Shown here piece by piece: positions 11,330-23,138 of a DNA stretch of 64,000 nucleotides. Each line of letters starts with the position of its first letter. Position 1 is the first letter of the stretch. Position numbers and translations under genes: made by a program. Origin of the DNA: Arion vulgaris. Its lineage: Eukaryota; Mollusca; Gastropoda; Stylommatophora; Arionidae. The DNA lies in NCBI GenBank assembly GCA_020796225.1, contig CM036774.1, positions 26,281,791 to 26,345,790 of the forward strand. The letters run 5' to 3'. Below the pieces are notes generated by a model that did no database searches, had not been told where the DNA came from, and worked only from the letters and a program-made list of their open reading frames with translations.

Positions 11330-12110
11330 TTATAAATAGTGTCATTCACTGCCTCTGTTACATCATTTACGTGGTCGACCTTTTGTTTTGTACCCAATGT
11401 ATCAGAGTAATATTGCTCTTTGAGGTGCGCTATCTGTTGGTAATCTACGTATGTGGCGGAAACATTTAATTTGTTGTTTCTTGATGAAGTTCAGTACTGA
11501 TGGTGTACCCACTTTTTCCTGATGTCTTCATTTCTAAACCGGTCTCTTCTTGATACTTCCAGCATTCTGCGTAGGCACTTCATCTCTGTCGTGACTAATT
11601 TTCTTCTATCATTTAATGTCAGCATCCAGGTTTAGCACTGATATCATAATACTTGTATAAATATTGTGTTCTACAATGCTTCTTTAGTGTTCATAGTGAC
11701 ATGTTTACATTTCAAAATTGATGCTATTTGTGCTATGATTTGCTTTATTGCATCTATGTTGGATTTCGTTAGTTATTCTTCTATTTCGTGAAAAAAAACA
11801 TGCTCGTTAGAAATGTAAAGTCTTTGACTTGTTTGAATTGATGTTTGTCGATGAAGATATTATTCGTAGAGTGGTATCTCTCATCTCTAGCGAATGTTAT
11901 TACTTCAGTTTTGTCAATATTTATTCTCACGTTGTAGTCGTTGGATGTCAACTGGAGTCTGTTAATTTGTTGTTGTAGCTGATCGTTCGTATGTTGTTGA
12001 TATGATTATCTGATCGTTGACAAAAAGCAATTGATTTAAGAGTTAACCAAGACTGTCTGTCTTCTCCTTCATTGACGTTAGCTATTTTGACAGATTTGAT
12101 CGACATGTGT
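11330..12110 (-). mobile_element. LINE reverse transcriptase remnant
   Basis: The minus strand contains YNVRINIDKTEVITFARDER and HQFKQVKDFTF (the end of the RT palm/thumb, 'KTKVM.F'). To the left are the C-terminal words shared with 1905 and 3305. Multiple frameshifts. It is the longest RT piece in the window. Confidence 0.7.
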
Positions 12111-12127
12111 AATGAACAACAGCAGCG

Positions 12128-14038
12128 GTGATAGAAGGTATCTTTGACTTAGTACGTTACCTTCGATCACCTGTAGAAGGTATCTTTGACTTAGTACGTT
12201 ACCTTCGATCACCTGTAGAAGGTATCTTTGACTTAGTACGTTACATTCGATTACCTGTAGAAGGTATCTTTGACTTAGTACGTTACCTTCGATCACCTGT
12301 AGAAGGTATCTTTGACTTAGTACGTTACCTTGAATTACCTGTAGAAGGTATCTTTGACTCAGTACGTTACCTTAGATCACCTGTAGAAGGTATCTTTGAC
12401 TCAGTACGTTACCTTAGATCACCTGTAGAAGGTATCTTTGACTTAGTACGTTACCTTAGATCACCTGTAGAAGGTATCTTTGACTTAGTACGTTACCTTC
12501 GATCACATGTAGAAGGTATCTTTGACTTAGTACGTTACCTTCGATCACCTGTAGAAGGTATCTTTGACTCAGTACGTTACCTTAGATCACCTGTAGAAGG
12601 TATCTTTGACTCAGTACGTTACCTTAGATCACCTGTAGAAGGTATCTTTGACTTAGTACGTTACCTTAGATCACCTGTAGAAGGTATCTTTGACTTAGTA
12701 CGTTACCTTAGATCACCTGTAGAAGGTATCTTGACTTAGTACGTTACCTTAGATCACCCTGTAAATATCTTTGATCTTATACGTTACCTTCGATCACATG
12801 TAGAAGGTATCTTTGACTTAGTACGTTACCTTAGATCACCTGTAGAAGGTATCTTTGACTCAGTACGTTACCTTAGATTACCTGTAGAAGGTATCTTTGA
12901 CTTAGTACGTTACCTTAGATTACCTGTAGAAGGTATCTTTGACTTAGTACGTTACCTTAGATCACCTGTAGAAGGTATCTTGACTCAGACGTTACCTTCA
13001 GATCACCTGTAGAAGGTATCTTTGACTTAGTACGTTACCTTAGATCACCTGTAGAAGGTATCTTTGACTTAGCACGTTACCTTAGATCACCTGTAGAAGG
13101 TATCTTTGACTTAGTACGTTACCTTAGATCACCTGTAGAAGGTATCTTTGACTTAGTACGTTACCTTAGATCACCTGTAGAAGGTATCTTTGACTTAGTA
13201 CGTTACCTTAGATCACCTGTAGAAGGTATCTTTGACTTAGTACGTTACCTAGATCACCTGTAGAAGGTATCTTGACTTAGTAGTTACCTTAGATCACCTG
13301 TAGAAGGTATCTTTGACTTAGTACGTTACCTTAGATCACCTGTAGAAGGTATCTTTGACTTAGTACGTTACCTTAGATCACCTGTAGAAGGTATCTTTGA
13401 CTTAGTACGTTACCTTAGATCACCTTAGAAGGTATCTTTGACTTATACGTTACCTTAGATCACCCTGTAGAAGTATCTTGACTCAGTACGTTACTTGATC
13501 ACCTGTAGAAGGTATCTTTGACTTAGTACGTTACCTTAGATCACCTGTAGAAGGTATCTTTGACTTAGTACGTTACCTTAGATCACCTGTAGAAGGTATC
13601 TTTGACTTAGTACGTTACCTTAGATCACCTGTAGAAGGTATCTTTGACTTAGTACGTTACCTTAGATCACCTGTAGAAGGTATCTTTGACTTAGTACGTT
13701 ACCTTAGATCACCTGTAGAAGGTATCTTTGACTTAGTACGTTACCTTAGATCACCTGTAGAAGGTATCTTTGACTTAGTACGTTACCTTAGATCACCTGT
13801 AGAAGGTATCTTTGACTTAGTACGTTACCTTAGATCACCTGTAGAAGGTATCTTTGACTTAGTACGTTACCTTAGATCACCTGTAGAAGGTATCTTGACT
13901 TAGTACGTTACTTAGTCACCTTGAGTATCTTGACATACGTTACCTTAGATCACCTGAGAAAGTATCTTGACTTAGTACGTTACCTTAGATCACATGTAGA
14001 AGGTATCTTTGACTTAGTACGTTACCTTAGATCACCTG
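12128..14038. repeat. 42-bp minisatellite, about 45 copies
   Basis: The unit contains gtagaaggtatctttgactt and agtacgttaccttagatcac. Several units (near 12765, 13245-13500 and 13905-13975) carry scattered single-base deletions. The in-frame 14-residue peptide repeat is a by-product. Confidence 0.96.
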
Positions 14039-14486
14039 TCTGTGGCGCAGAGGTTAGGCTGTTCAACTCTCGTGCCAAAGGTATCAGGTTCGCTCCCTCG
14101 TGAAACCGTCTGGATGTTTTTCCAGAGATAACTGATCTCAATGTAGGTGAGATCTAGTTCCTAGTCCTATCGGAGACGGACGATACAACGTAGGTCCCGT
14201 GTTCAATTTGAGCACGTAAAAGAACCATTAACAGTTCCAAATCTAGAAGAGCAGGCTGGAAAGCCACTGCCCGGACAAATTTCATTAGAAAAGATTAAAA
14301 ATAAAATTCCTAAAAAATATCTTCACCATCTTCAAAATTACATCGGGGACTCTCGATGGTGCTACGGAGTTCGTGCACTGCAGCTGAGATCTTCTTATGT
14401 AAGAAATCGATCGGAGCACACATGGTTACTCACCGAAGTGCAATCAATGATTGTCCTATCGATCAATTAATTAATCAATCAATCAA
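14039..14486 (+). mobile_element. SINE-A copy
   Basis: The best preserved head: tgtggcgcagaggttag (box A) and caggttcgctccc (box B). It ends in AATCAATC repeats and starts exactly where the 42-bp array stops. Confidence 0.82.
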
Positions 14487-14894
14487 ATCACATACTTCTA
14501 TCTTTCACTGTTAATTTTTGTCATTCATGTTGCTAGTACATCATTTGATTGCTATCTGCATTCACATTTCAAATCGAAAGTTGCCAGATAACCTATCGCG
14601 TTGTGTTTATTTACTATTTAAACCGGTTCTGACTAGCTCGTCCTACGTCACATTTGTTCATCGCCCCTTCCCGCACTGCAATTACACACCATCACACAGC
14701 CTTGACCTATACTACGTCATAACTGAACCTTCTCATTTCCATACATATGTGCCAGATTAGCTCCATTCATAGGCTGCTTTTAAGTTGAACACCCTGTATG
14801 ATATTCGATATGTCACGTATGTTTTAATGACATATGTGCTCAGTATTTCATGTATTGAATATTATTGAAAATTATATTGATAATTAAATGATTT
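14487..14894. other. no recognised feature
   Basis: Unique-looking AT-rich sequence between SINE-A and a LINE tail. Confidence 0.5.
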
Positions 14895-15080
14895 TGGACA
14901 TATAAAAGACTAGAAGAGTTAAAGAAGACCATTATGGAAAGAGGCATCCCTGCATGGAGGAGAAGATTAAGACCACGGAGAAGATTAAGACCATGGAGAA
15001 GATTGTTTCATGATGATTTAAGCATGACTGCTGCAGAAGTGAGACATCTGATCTATGAGAGAGAGAAATTCTGAAGGACT
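14895..15080 (+). mobile_element. LINE 3' tail remnant
   Basis: ttttggacatataaaagact and gaagaccattatggaaag match the LINE tail at 53640-53720. It is short and frameshifted, with an agattaagaccayggagaag segment duplicated. Confidence 0.6.
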
Positions 15081-15520
15081 GTTAGGGTGTCAAAACTCTT
15101 CTCAGGACAAGCTATTTGTTCATTTAATGAATCATCTTCATTGCACATCAAACATATCCAGAATTGCTCTGATCTCCTCCCAAGCATATATTTCAGTATG
15201 TTTAGACTAACAACCCGTTCTGTGTTGATTGATGAATCTACTGGGGTTTCTCTCGTGGTTTTCCCGTCTTGCTGCACATATCGGTATGCATAACTTGCGC
15301 AACCGAGATAGAGAATGCCCTTTATCTTCGTTGAAATCTTCAGAGCGTATTGTTTTTCCTCTTAGAGCGTTGATGATGTCTCTTATCCATAGAAGACCCA
15401 TTCTCAATAAACTATTTGATGACGACTTAATATTCAGTCGGAAGTCGTTCAGCATAGTCGATTGATTGGCATACAAGAGGCAGTAGATGTGGCATCGCTC
15501 TGTCAGTCTCACACCTGGGA
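15060..15520 (-). mobile_element. LINE RNase H/C-terminal remnant
   Basis: Minus frames give RFINQHRTGC and MLGRRSEQFWICLMCNEDDS, the same region as 41000-41690 (INQHRTGVLGRW, RRSEHLWTCPSA). No intact ORF. Confidence 0.6.
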
Positions 15521-15765
15521 TAAACTCATCTGATCATGGCTTTCCACTGAACCATGTTGTCATCAGCTCTATTTATGTTTCGTCTTTTTCTTCTTCAGAC
15601 AAGACAGTATGAGTGTTGGTGTTATAGCCCTCTGATAATATATCTCTCCACAGTTTCCTGTCCTCAGTTGATCTCTTTATTATCCTTTATCTTCTTCTTC
15701 TTCTTCATCTTCTTCTTCTTCTTCATCTTCTTCTTGCAAGACAGTCTGAATATTGGTATTAGTAA

Positions 15766-16036
15766 AAAAAAAAGTAAAGGAACCCTTTCATACCTCGTGG
15801 TATATAGGGCAATACAGTGTTAGGCCTGTATTTTCATTGCCCTCGGAACACGATGGGTGATGTGGTCAGCATCACGCCGGCCACCTTTACTTTCCCAGCG
15901 CATGTCTGGTACCCAGTTGAGGCTGGGTCGACCTGAGAGCCGTCGCGATCGGGAAAAATTCCACGCACATTGCGGAGCTGAACCCAGACCACCAGCCTTG
16001 AGAAGCGAGTTCACTAACTACTACGCTATCGCGGCT
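15766..16036 (-). mobile_element. SINE-C copy
   Basis: Reverse-orientation copy of 2981-3262. It starts with an A run and aaaggaaccctttcatacc at the left and ends with the tRNA head complement (gagttcactaactactacgc) at the right. Confidence 0.8.
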
Positions 16037-16052
16037 CAGAATATTGGTATTA

Positions 16053-16165
16053 CCAAAATGAAAATTATGGTATATCCGTTATACGACGTCGCCATCAACC
16101 ACAGTAAACGAGTCGTTGATTTTCTAGGCACCACTTATACGTTGAACAGTTTACCGCTGCCATGT
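16053..16165 (-). mobile_element. SINE-B fragment
   Basis: Tail and central body only (aaaattatggtatatcc, agtaaacgagtcgttgat). The head is missing. It lies next to a SINE-C copy. Confidence 0.65.
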
Positions 16166-16294
16166 ATATGTGTTATAGCTCTCTGCTGATGTCTCTCCAC
16201 AATAGCAGTACCCAGCTGTTATCTATATTATCCTTCTCTCTCTTCTTCATCATTATCTCAAGCAGTTTGAAACTAATGTTTAAACGGTCTCAAG

Positions 16295-16555
16295 CGGAAA
16301 TATTGACTTTCTTGTACCAGGTTTTACACCATAGGGCTCGGTCCCTCTCTGTAATGACACGTCACCTGCCGAGAGTATTGCACAAACCACAAACTCCGTA
16401 GCTCCGGCAACAATCCTAGGGGTCTCTGGCCCACCACCTTCGGAACGCAAGGCGAATGCGTAACCACTTATTGGCTACATTGCACCGGGTTTTACCCCAT
16501 ATGGCTCGGCCCCTGTCCGTAGAAATTACACGCCACCTGCTAGTGTTCACATTAT
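16295..16555 (-). mobile_element. SINE-F, two partial copies
   Basis: ggctcggtccctctctgtaa and cgagagtattgcacaaac at 16335-16390, then a second start (attgcaccgggttttacccc) at 16480. Both are inverted relative to the tRNA head. Confidence 0.65.
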
Positions 16556-16624
16556 TTAATTATGTCTCTACTGTACCCCCATTCTTTGTGACATTTTTTA
16601 ATCTTCTTTTCTTCTTCTTCCGAT

Positions 16625-16870
16625 CAGACAGTTGGAAGACATATGTTTTTTTGTTGTTTTTTTCCGATCCAGAAGCACTTGAACTTTTCAGCTCTTCCGC
16701 TCGGTGCCATGTACATCGTAACCCTTCGGTTCGGTGCCACTAACACCGTAAATATGGGGAATCTGTGGCTTTCTCTGCCATCCCGCGGAATTGAACCCGC
16801 ACACACAGAGGGATAGTCACCCGTAGTCCAACGCGCTACGAACACGCTGGGCAGACTGGCGAAGACATAT
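16625..16870 (-). mobile_element. SINE-G copy
   Basis: Minus strand: head cgtgttcgtagcgcgttgg (box A) and gcgggttcaattccgcgg (box B), body with atggcaccgagcggaaga, A/T-rich tail at the left. Confidence 0.78.
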
Positions 16871-16980
16871 GTTAAAGTCATCAGTCCACGCCTCTTCATC
16901 TACTGACTGTATGAATCACGATCACCTTCTTCTTCTTCTGAATTCTCCCACTATGAATCCAGACGTAGCCATGACGCCCG

Positions 16981-17231
16981 GCGTGACGCTTCTGACTGAA
17001 TTTTTGTGTGAAAGCCTGCTTACCGTTTTATTAGTATCCTCGCCATAATCATCACGATCACTATACATAATTTTGTAAGCAAACGTGTTATTTTGAACAT
17101 CATATTTTGATAAAATCTCACCCGCTTGGATCTTGATGATTAAACAGCACAAAACGTAAAGTCTACCGACAAATGAACAAGGTATGAGCAGACGAACAGG
17201 GGAACGGATTGCGCTTGAATTATTCCTGGAT
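16981..17231 (-). other. possible unassigned coding exon on the minus strand
   Basis: On the minus strand an open stretch ends in DDYGEDTNKT followed at once by a donor-like gtaagc (around plus position 17026). It is preceded by acceptor-like tracts, one just after a TTTTTATCCAG sequence and one after a TGTTTAATCATCAAG sequence. It includes a hydrophobic segment (LYVLCCLIIKI). There is no start codon in the right place, so it would be an internal exon. The surrounding 16.9-17.6 kb is one of the few stretches without recognisable repeats. No family recognised; the call rests on splice-like signals only. Confidence 0.2.
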
Positions 17232-17242
17232 AAAAATGTCAA

Positions 17243-17744
17243 ATATTGGTGTCTAATGCCTCATGATAAACTAGACCAAAGAAGGCAAATTGAATAATAG
17301 AAAGAATGTGCAAACATAAGTACACAAATAATGGCGCAGTAAAGATGGTGGTGTCCTAGTTTACAAATTAGACGGTCAAGCTAGTGCGTGCAGGAGTAGA
17401 CAATCCATCTGATGCCTGCTTCTGCAGGAATTATCCCCTCCTGGAATTGTCTGGGACAAAAATGGCTTCGACTTGAGATAGCAGAAGTTGAGAAGAAACC
17501 ATGGCAACTATGCCGCTTTTCGACGGATTTGACGATTTAAATGTGTTTTTCTGAAGGGATTTAATCTGTTTATGTTGCCGGGATGTGGTGTTCTTTATTT
17601 TTTGTTTGTTTTTGTTTGCTGTTGTGTTGTTGGTTGCAAGACTGTTGTAGTGTTAGGCGTACTGATGATGTAGTGTTAGGCGTAATGTTGTTGATTTGGT
17701 TGTTAGGTTTATATGTTGTTAATTGAAGATTGTTGTGTTATAGC
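17243..17744. other. non-repetitive stretch
   Basis: No repeat family recognised up to about 17.64 kb, then GT-rich sequence leading into the 46-bp array. It adjoins the possible minus-strand exon. Confidence 0.45.
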
Positions 17745-18106
17745 TATAATTTGTTATATTGTTGGTTGACAGCTGTGTGTTACTAGCTATAATGTTGTTA
17801 TATTGTTGTTGACAGCTGTTGTGTTACTAGCTATAATGTTGTTATATTGTTGGTTGCACAGCTGTTGTGTTACTAGCTATAATGTTGTTATATTGTTGGT
17901 TGCACAGCTGTTGTGTTACTAGCTATAATGTTGTTATATTGTTGGTTGCACAGCTGTTGTGTTGCTAGCTATAATGTTGTTATATTGTTGGTTGCACAGC
18001 TGTTGTGTTGCTAGCTATAATGTTGTTATATTGTTGGTTGCACAGCTGTTGTGTTGCTAGCTATAATGTTGTTATATTGTTGGTTGCACAGCTGTTGTGT
18101 TGCTAG
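17745..18106. repeat. 46-bp minisatellite, about 8 copies
   Basis: The unit contains gctataatgttgttatattg and ttggttgcacagctgttgtg. It stops at a SINE-A head. Confidence 0.93.
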
Positions 18107-18530
18107 CTCTGTGACGTGGTGGTAACATGCTCGCCTCTCGTTCCAATGGAACTCGGTTCGCTTCCTCGTGGAATCATCTGTATATTTTCCAGAGATCGCT
18201 GATCTCAGTGTAGGTGAGATCGAGTTCCTAGTCCTATCAGAGACGGACGATAAAATGTAGGTCCCATGTGCAATTTGAGCACGTAAAATAACCCTTGGTA
18301 GTTCAAAATCGAGAAGAGTAGGCTGGAAAACTGCTGCCTAGCAAAATTCATTAGAAAAATTGAAAATAAAATTCCTACAACATATCTTTACCGTCTTAAA
18401 AACTAAACCGGGGACCCTTGCCGGTACTACGGTGTTCGTGCACTGACGCTAAGATTTTCCTGTGTAAGAAAGAGGTCGGAGCACACATGGTTACGCACCG
18501 AAGTGCAGTGTTGATGGTCCAATCAATCAA
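18107..18530 (+). mobile_element. SINE-A copy inserted between arrays
   Basis: Head, body and AATC tail as in the other copies. It starts at the last unit of the 46-bp array. Sequence after its tail (ttgcatagctgttgtgac) resembles that array, so it may have inserted into it. Confidence 0.8.
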
Positions 18531-18539
18531 GAATTGTAT

Positions 18540-18652
18540 GTTGCATAGCTGTTGTGACGTTAGTTGTACGGTCGTTGTGTAGTTAGTTGTACGGTCGTTG
18601 TGACGTTAGTTGTACGGTCGTTGTGTAATTAGTTGTACGGTCGGCTATGTGG
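18540..18652. repeat. short GT-rich array
   Basis: gttagttgtacggtcgttgt repeats about four times with TGACG/TGTAG alternation. It bridges SINE-A and the next array. Confidence 0.8.
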
Positions 18653-18662
18653 TTGGGTTTAA

Positions 18663-19025
18663 GACCATCATGTTGTTGTATGTCGTTCTGTCATGTTGTT
18701 GTATGTCGTTCTGTCAAGTTGTTGCATGTCGTTATGTCATGTTGTTGTATGTCGTTCTGTCATGTTGTTGTATGTCGTTCTGTCATGTTGTTGCATGTCG
18801 TTCTGTCATGTTGTTGCATGTCGTTCTGTCATGTTGTTGTATGTCGTTCTGTCATGTTGTTGTATGTCGTTCTGTCATGTTGTTGCATGTCGTTCTGTCA
18901 AGTTGTTGCATGTCGTTCTGTCATGTTGTTGTATGTCGTTCTGTCATGTTGTTGCATGTCGTTCTGTCATGTTGTTGCATGTCGTTCTGTCAAGTTGTTG
19001 CATGTCGTTCTGTCAAGTTGTTGGT
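18663..19025. repeat. 23-bp minisatellite, about 16 copies
   Basis: The unit is catgttgttgtatgtcgttc plus tgt, with caagttgttgcatg variants. Confidence 0.95.
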
Positions 19026-19069
19026 TGGGTTGTTGTGTTAGTGGTTGCAATACCGCGTTGTTGTAAGAT

Positions 19070-20172
19070 AGCTGTGTTGAACGCAGTAAGAGACTGGTGT
19101 TGAACGCAGTAAGAGACTTGTTGAACGCAGCAAGAGACTGGTGTTGAACGCAGTAAGAGACTTGTTGAACGCAGCAAGAGACTGGTGTTGAACGCAGTGA
19201 GAAACTCTTGTTGAACGCAGTAAGAGACTGATGTTGAACGCAGTGAGAAACTCTTGTTGAACGCAGTAAGAGACTTGTTGAACGCACCAAGAGACTGGTG
19301 TTGAACGCAGTAAGTGACTTGTTGAACGCAGCAAGATACTGGTGTTGAACGCAGTAAGAGACTTGTTGAACGCAGCAAGAGACTGGTGTTGAACGCAGTG
19401 AGAAACTCTTGTTGAACGCAGTAAGTGACTTGTTGAACGCAGCAAGAGACTGGTGTTGAACGCAGTAAGAAACTCTTGTTGAACGCAGTAAGAGACTTGT
19501 TGAACGCAGTAAGAGACTGGTGTTGAACGCAGTAAGAGACTTGTTGAACGCAGTAAGAGACTTGTTGAACGCAGTAAGAGACTGGTGTTGAACGCAGTAA
19601 GAGACTGGTGTTGAACGCAGTAAGAGACTTGTTGAACGCAGTAAGAGACTGGTGTTGAACGCAGTAAGAGACTGGTGTTGAACGCAGTAAGAAACTCTTG
19701 TTGAACGCAGTAAGAAACTCTTGTTGAACGCAGTAAGAAACTCTTGTTGAACGCAGTAAGAGACTTGTTGAACGCAGTAAGAGACTGGTGTTGAACGCAG
19801 TAAGAGACTGGTGTTGAACGCAGTAAGAGACTTGTTGAACGCAGTAAGAGACTGGTGTTGAACGCAGTAAGAGACTGGTGTTGAACGCAGTAAGAAACTC
19901 TTGTTGAACGCAGTAAGAAACTCTTGTTGAACGCAGTAAGAAACTCTTGTTGAACGCAGTAAGAAACTCTTGTTGAACGCAGTAAGAAACTCTTGTTGAA
20001 CGCAGTAAGAAACTCTTGTTGAACGCAGTAAGAAACTCTTGTTGAACGCAGTAAGAAACTCTTGTTGAACGCAGCAAGAGACTAATTGAACGCAGCAAGA
20101 GACTGGTGTTGAACGCTGTAAGAAACTCTTGTTGAACGCAGTAAGAAACTCTTGTTGAACGCAGTAAGAGAC
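19070..20172. repeat. 21/23-bp minisatellite, about 50 copies
   Basis: Unit types: tgttgaacgcagtaagagac with tgg, without it, or with aaactct. Unit types alternate in blocks. Minus-strand open frames over 300 codons are by-products. Confidence 0.95.
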
Positions 20173-20301
20173 CGACAGGGAATAGTGTGATAGGATTCTT
20201 GCCGGTAAAAGAGACATAAAATATTGACCTTTGACATTCTATCTTCGATGTGAAGATGGTACATGATCTGACCTGTTATAACTGACTATATGCCTGATTC
20301 C

Positions 20302-20440
20302 CCCGTCCATGTCCGTCCCTCTATCTGTGTTGATGACACTACATCCTCCGTCCATGTCTGTCCCTCTATCTGTGTTGATGACACTACATCCTCCGTCCAT
20401 GCCCGTCCCTCCATCTGTGTTGATGATACAACATCCTCCG
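20302..20440. repeat. 45-bp repeat, 3 copies
   Basis: tctatctgtgttgatgacac and atcctccgtccatg three times. Confidence 0.9.
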
Positions 20441-20665
20441 TCCGTAGTGTATTCTCCGCTCAAATACATCCCCACATCCCTAGTGTATTCTCTGTTTATG
20501 TAGAGAAAAGTTTATCCAAACTCGACGACGCTGCTGCTCAAGTTATTTTCCTTGATTGCCTTCAGGAAAACAATTTGTTTTTTGTTTTGTTTGTTCAACG
20601 AAGCAGAGATGTACTTTTATTTTCAGATGATGTACACGCTCGACAGGGTTACTCTTCTTCTCTAC

Positions 20666-20765
20666 ATGCAACTCTCTCTCCCTCTCTCTCTCCTCTCTCT
20701 CTCCCTCTCTCTCCCTCTCTCTCTCTCCCTCTCTCCCCTCTCTCTCTCTCCCTCTCTCTCTCTCC
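20666..20765. repeat. CT-rich microsatellite
   Basis: Imperfect (CTCTCTCC)n of about 100 bp. Confidence 0.95.
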
Positions 20766-20934
20766 ACTTCAACATACCATCAGCTAATTATATGTAAGAA
20801 CACTAAAGTCTTAACATAGACACTTTCTATCGTGTGTATGTGTATATGCGTACGTGTATGTGTGTTGATCTTATGTTTACATATCGGGTCTTTTATTGAT
20901 TATTTGGTCAAATCGGTTCTCATTGTGTTGTGAT

Positions 20935-21065
20935 AGTGATGTCTCATGTGTTAGTGAGACCCCCATGTGATAGAGAGCCCCCATGTGATGAGAGCCCATG
21001 TGATAGAGAGGCATCCATGTGGTAGTCAGGGCCCTATGTGATAGTGGTATCTCATGTGATAGTTA
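20935..21065. repeat. degenerate catgtgatag repeat
   Basis: catgtgatagagag-type words recur six or seven times with indels. Confidence 0.6.
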
Positions 21066-21284
21066 TGTTATGCGATCGACGGCATGGCACATTGAGGCAT
21101 TCCCATTCGTGCTCCGTCCTCCGCACGCAGCTATCCTCAAAGTTATCTCATTCTGTTGAGAAAATAAATGTCCAACAAATGAGATAGATCTTATCAAAGG
21201 TGTACGTACGGTCAGAAACCTACAGAATAATGGATCGAGTACAATCCGATGTAAGGCCAATAAGTTTGTTTCTATCGCGGGAGC

Positions 21285-21450
21285 ATAAAGACAAACCCTA
21301 ACCTCATCAGTGTCACGACGACTGCACTAGCCATGCGACCATTAAATTTCCCAGGTACATGCCCCTCACCTGTCCTACACCGACCTAAAAACAGATTACA
21401 GGCAGTAGCGACCGTTGTTAAATATAAATTTTAATCTGTTAGACTACGGG
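21285..21450 (-). mobile_element. SINE-V fragment
   Basis: Shares catgcgaccattaa and cacctgtcctacaccg with 33418-33560, and the reverse complement of words at 44440 and 47755. Confidence 0.55.
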
Positions 21451-21589
21451 ATAGGTAATATGAGATATTAATTGTAGTGCACACATTACAGAATAAATGG
21501 AGACATGTTAGACTGTCATTACTGAGGCATTCAATGCAACGAAGGTAGAGGCGGGTTATTTCTGTAGAAATCTCTCAGGAGATAAACAT

Positions 21590-21895
21590 GATACGGGAGA
21601 CAACAATAAGCAACCACAGATCAAGGCAATATGTGATATGTGAATAAGACATACGGGGAGACAACAATAGTAACCACAGATCAAGGCAATATGTGATATG
21701 TGAATAAGACATACAGGGAGACAACAATAGTAACCACAGATCAAGGCAATATGTGATATGTGAATAAGACATACGGGGAGACAACAATAGTAACTACAGG
21801 TCAAGACAATATGTGATATGTGAATAAGACATCAGGGAGACAACAATAGTAACCACAGATCAAGACAATATGTGATATGTGAATAAGACGACAAG
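21590..21895. repeat. 60-bp minisatellite, 5 copies
   Basis: ggcaatatgtgatatgtgaa recurs exactly every 60 bp, with gggagacaacaatagtaacc. Confidence 0.95.
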
Positions 21896-21994
21896 AAAGA
21901 AATGAAAGTATTAACATGTTGGAATGGACGTATGAGGACGTACCATAAATAACCTGAGGTATGATGATGATACTCTCTTAACACTTTTGCTCGG

Positions 21995-22205
21995 CCGTCT
22001 GCCCAGCGTGTTCGTAGCACGTTGGACTACGGTGACTATCCCTCTGTGTGTGCGGGTTCAATTCCGCGGAATTGCAGAAAAAGCACGAGATTCCCCAGAT
22101 TTACGGTGTTCGTGTCACCGGAACCAAGAGTTACGATGTCCATGGCACCGAGTCGAAGAGCTGAAAAGCTCAAGTGCTTCTGGATCGGAAAAACACTTTT
22201 GGTGC
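21995..22205 (+). mobile_element. SINE-G copy
   Basis: Plus strand: gtgttcgtagcacgttgg (box A), gcgggttcaattccgcgg (box B), gatgtccatggcaccgag in the body, ending near cttctggatcggaaaaac. Confidence 0.78.
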
Positions 22206-22394
22206 TACATACTTTCTGAAGACGGATCTAAAAATAGCTACTCTTTGTTTCTAGGTCACAAACGTGAATGTACGCCTATAGCAGTGACAGTAGAAATGTA
22301 TAACGCGTTAACACGTCTTTAGCCCACAGAGGAGAGATAATAACAGGCGTGTTAACACGTCTTTAGCAGTGAATTGGGAAAGCGTCTATACACG

Positions 22395-22545
22395 TCCTGG
22401 AAAGATAAAGGGTTAATAGTAAGAAATGAAATAGATCTTCAGAAACTAGTTGATAAAGTTGTGACAGAAAGTAACAACAAAGGACTCAGTTTGAATATTA
22501 AGAAGACAGAAGTTATGATCATTTTTTAAACAAGCAGACTCACTT
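22395..22545 (+). mobile_element. LINE reverse transcriptase fragment
   Basis: The plus frame NEIDLQKLVDKVVTESNNKG followed by LSLNIKKTEVMII matches the conserved 'L..L...V......GL.LN..KT.VM' end of RT domains. Confidence 0.7.
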
Positions 22546-22598
22546 TAACATTGAAATTTACTGGAATCTCACTTTTAACTGAAATTTGATCCTGGACC

Positions 22599-22758
22599 CA
22601 GTGGCGGCTCGTGATCATTTTTGTTTGGGGGCAGACATTTTCCGGATAAATCATGGTTTTTGGTTTCTATATTTTAATTTATAAAATAATAAATACACGT
22701 TGTACATTATTTTTGGTGGGGCCCGGCCCCACTGACCCTTAATGAAGAGCCGCCACTG
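22599..22758. mobile_element. hAT-like MITE 1
   Basis: 160 bp with terminal inverted repeats CAGTGGCGGCTC / GAGCCGCCACTG. Flanks are cctggacc and cttggacc, an 8-bp target duplication with one mismatch, as expected for hAT transposons. No coding capacity. Same family as 26699-26866, in the opposite orientation. Confidence 0.85.
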
Positions 22759-22796
22759 CTTGGACCACGCCATCAAAGCAAGTTTAACGGGTTTTT

Positions 22797-23036
22797 AAGT
22801 CGAAGGATTGACTTCATTGCACCGGGCTTTACCCCATATGGCTCGGTCCCTCTCCGCAGAAATGACACGCCACCTGCCGAGAGTATTGCACAAAGCACGA
22901 ACTCCGTAGCTCCAGCAACAATCCTAGTGGTCTATGGAAAAAACTGCACTCGTGGACAGAAGGTCGCGGTCCGGATTCGAACCCACGACCTTTGACTCGC
23001 AAGGCAAAGGGCTTAACCACTCAGCCACAGAGACTC
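22797..23036 (-). mobile_element. SINE-F copy, intact tRNA head
   Basis: Minus strand: gtctctgtggctgagtggtt (box A) and gggttcgaatccgg (box B), a Ser/Leu-like tRNA head. The body is cggagttcgtgctttg and the tail end ggattgacttcattgc (plus strand, 22805). It is the reference copy for the family. Confidence 0.85.
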
Positions 23037-23138
23037 CTCTTCCCCTACCCCACCCCCACCTACGCCATCAAAACAAGTGCACTGACTAAGTACACTATCG
23101 CGGCAACGTATCAGGAATACTGAAATAAATATATCGAT

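Noticed and set aside
12128..12739. 203-codon frame with a 14-residue repeat resembling a structural protein
   Set aside because: It is the in-frame reading of the 42-bp array; it breaks wherever a unit has an indel and has no signal peptide or unique domain.
18967..20217. 416- and 361-codon overlapping open frames on the minus strand
   Set aside because: Both are translations of the 21/23-bp array in different frames. Several frames being open at once is the mark of a repeat, not of a gene.
22955..23036. tRNA gene (minus strand, Ser/Leu-like)
   Set aside because: Box A and box B are present, but the sequence continues into a repeated SINE body shared with several loci and the cloverleaf pairing is incomplete. 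The same applies to the heads at 2981, 7550, 14039, 21995 and 54990.
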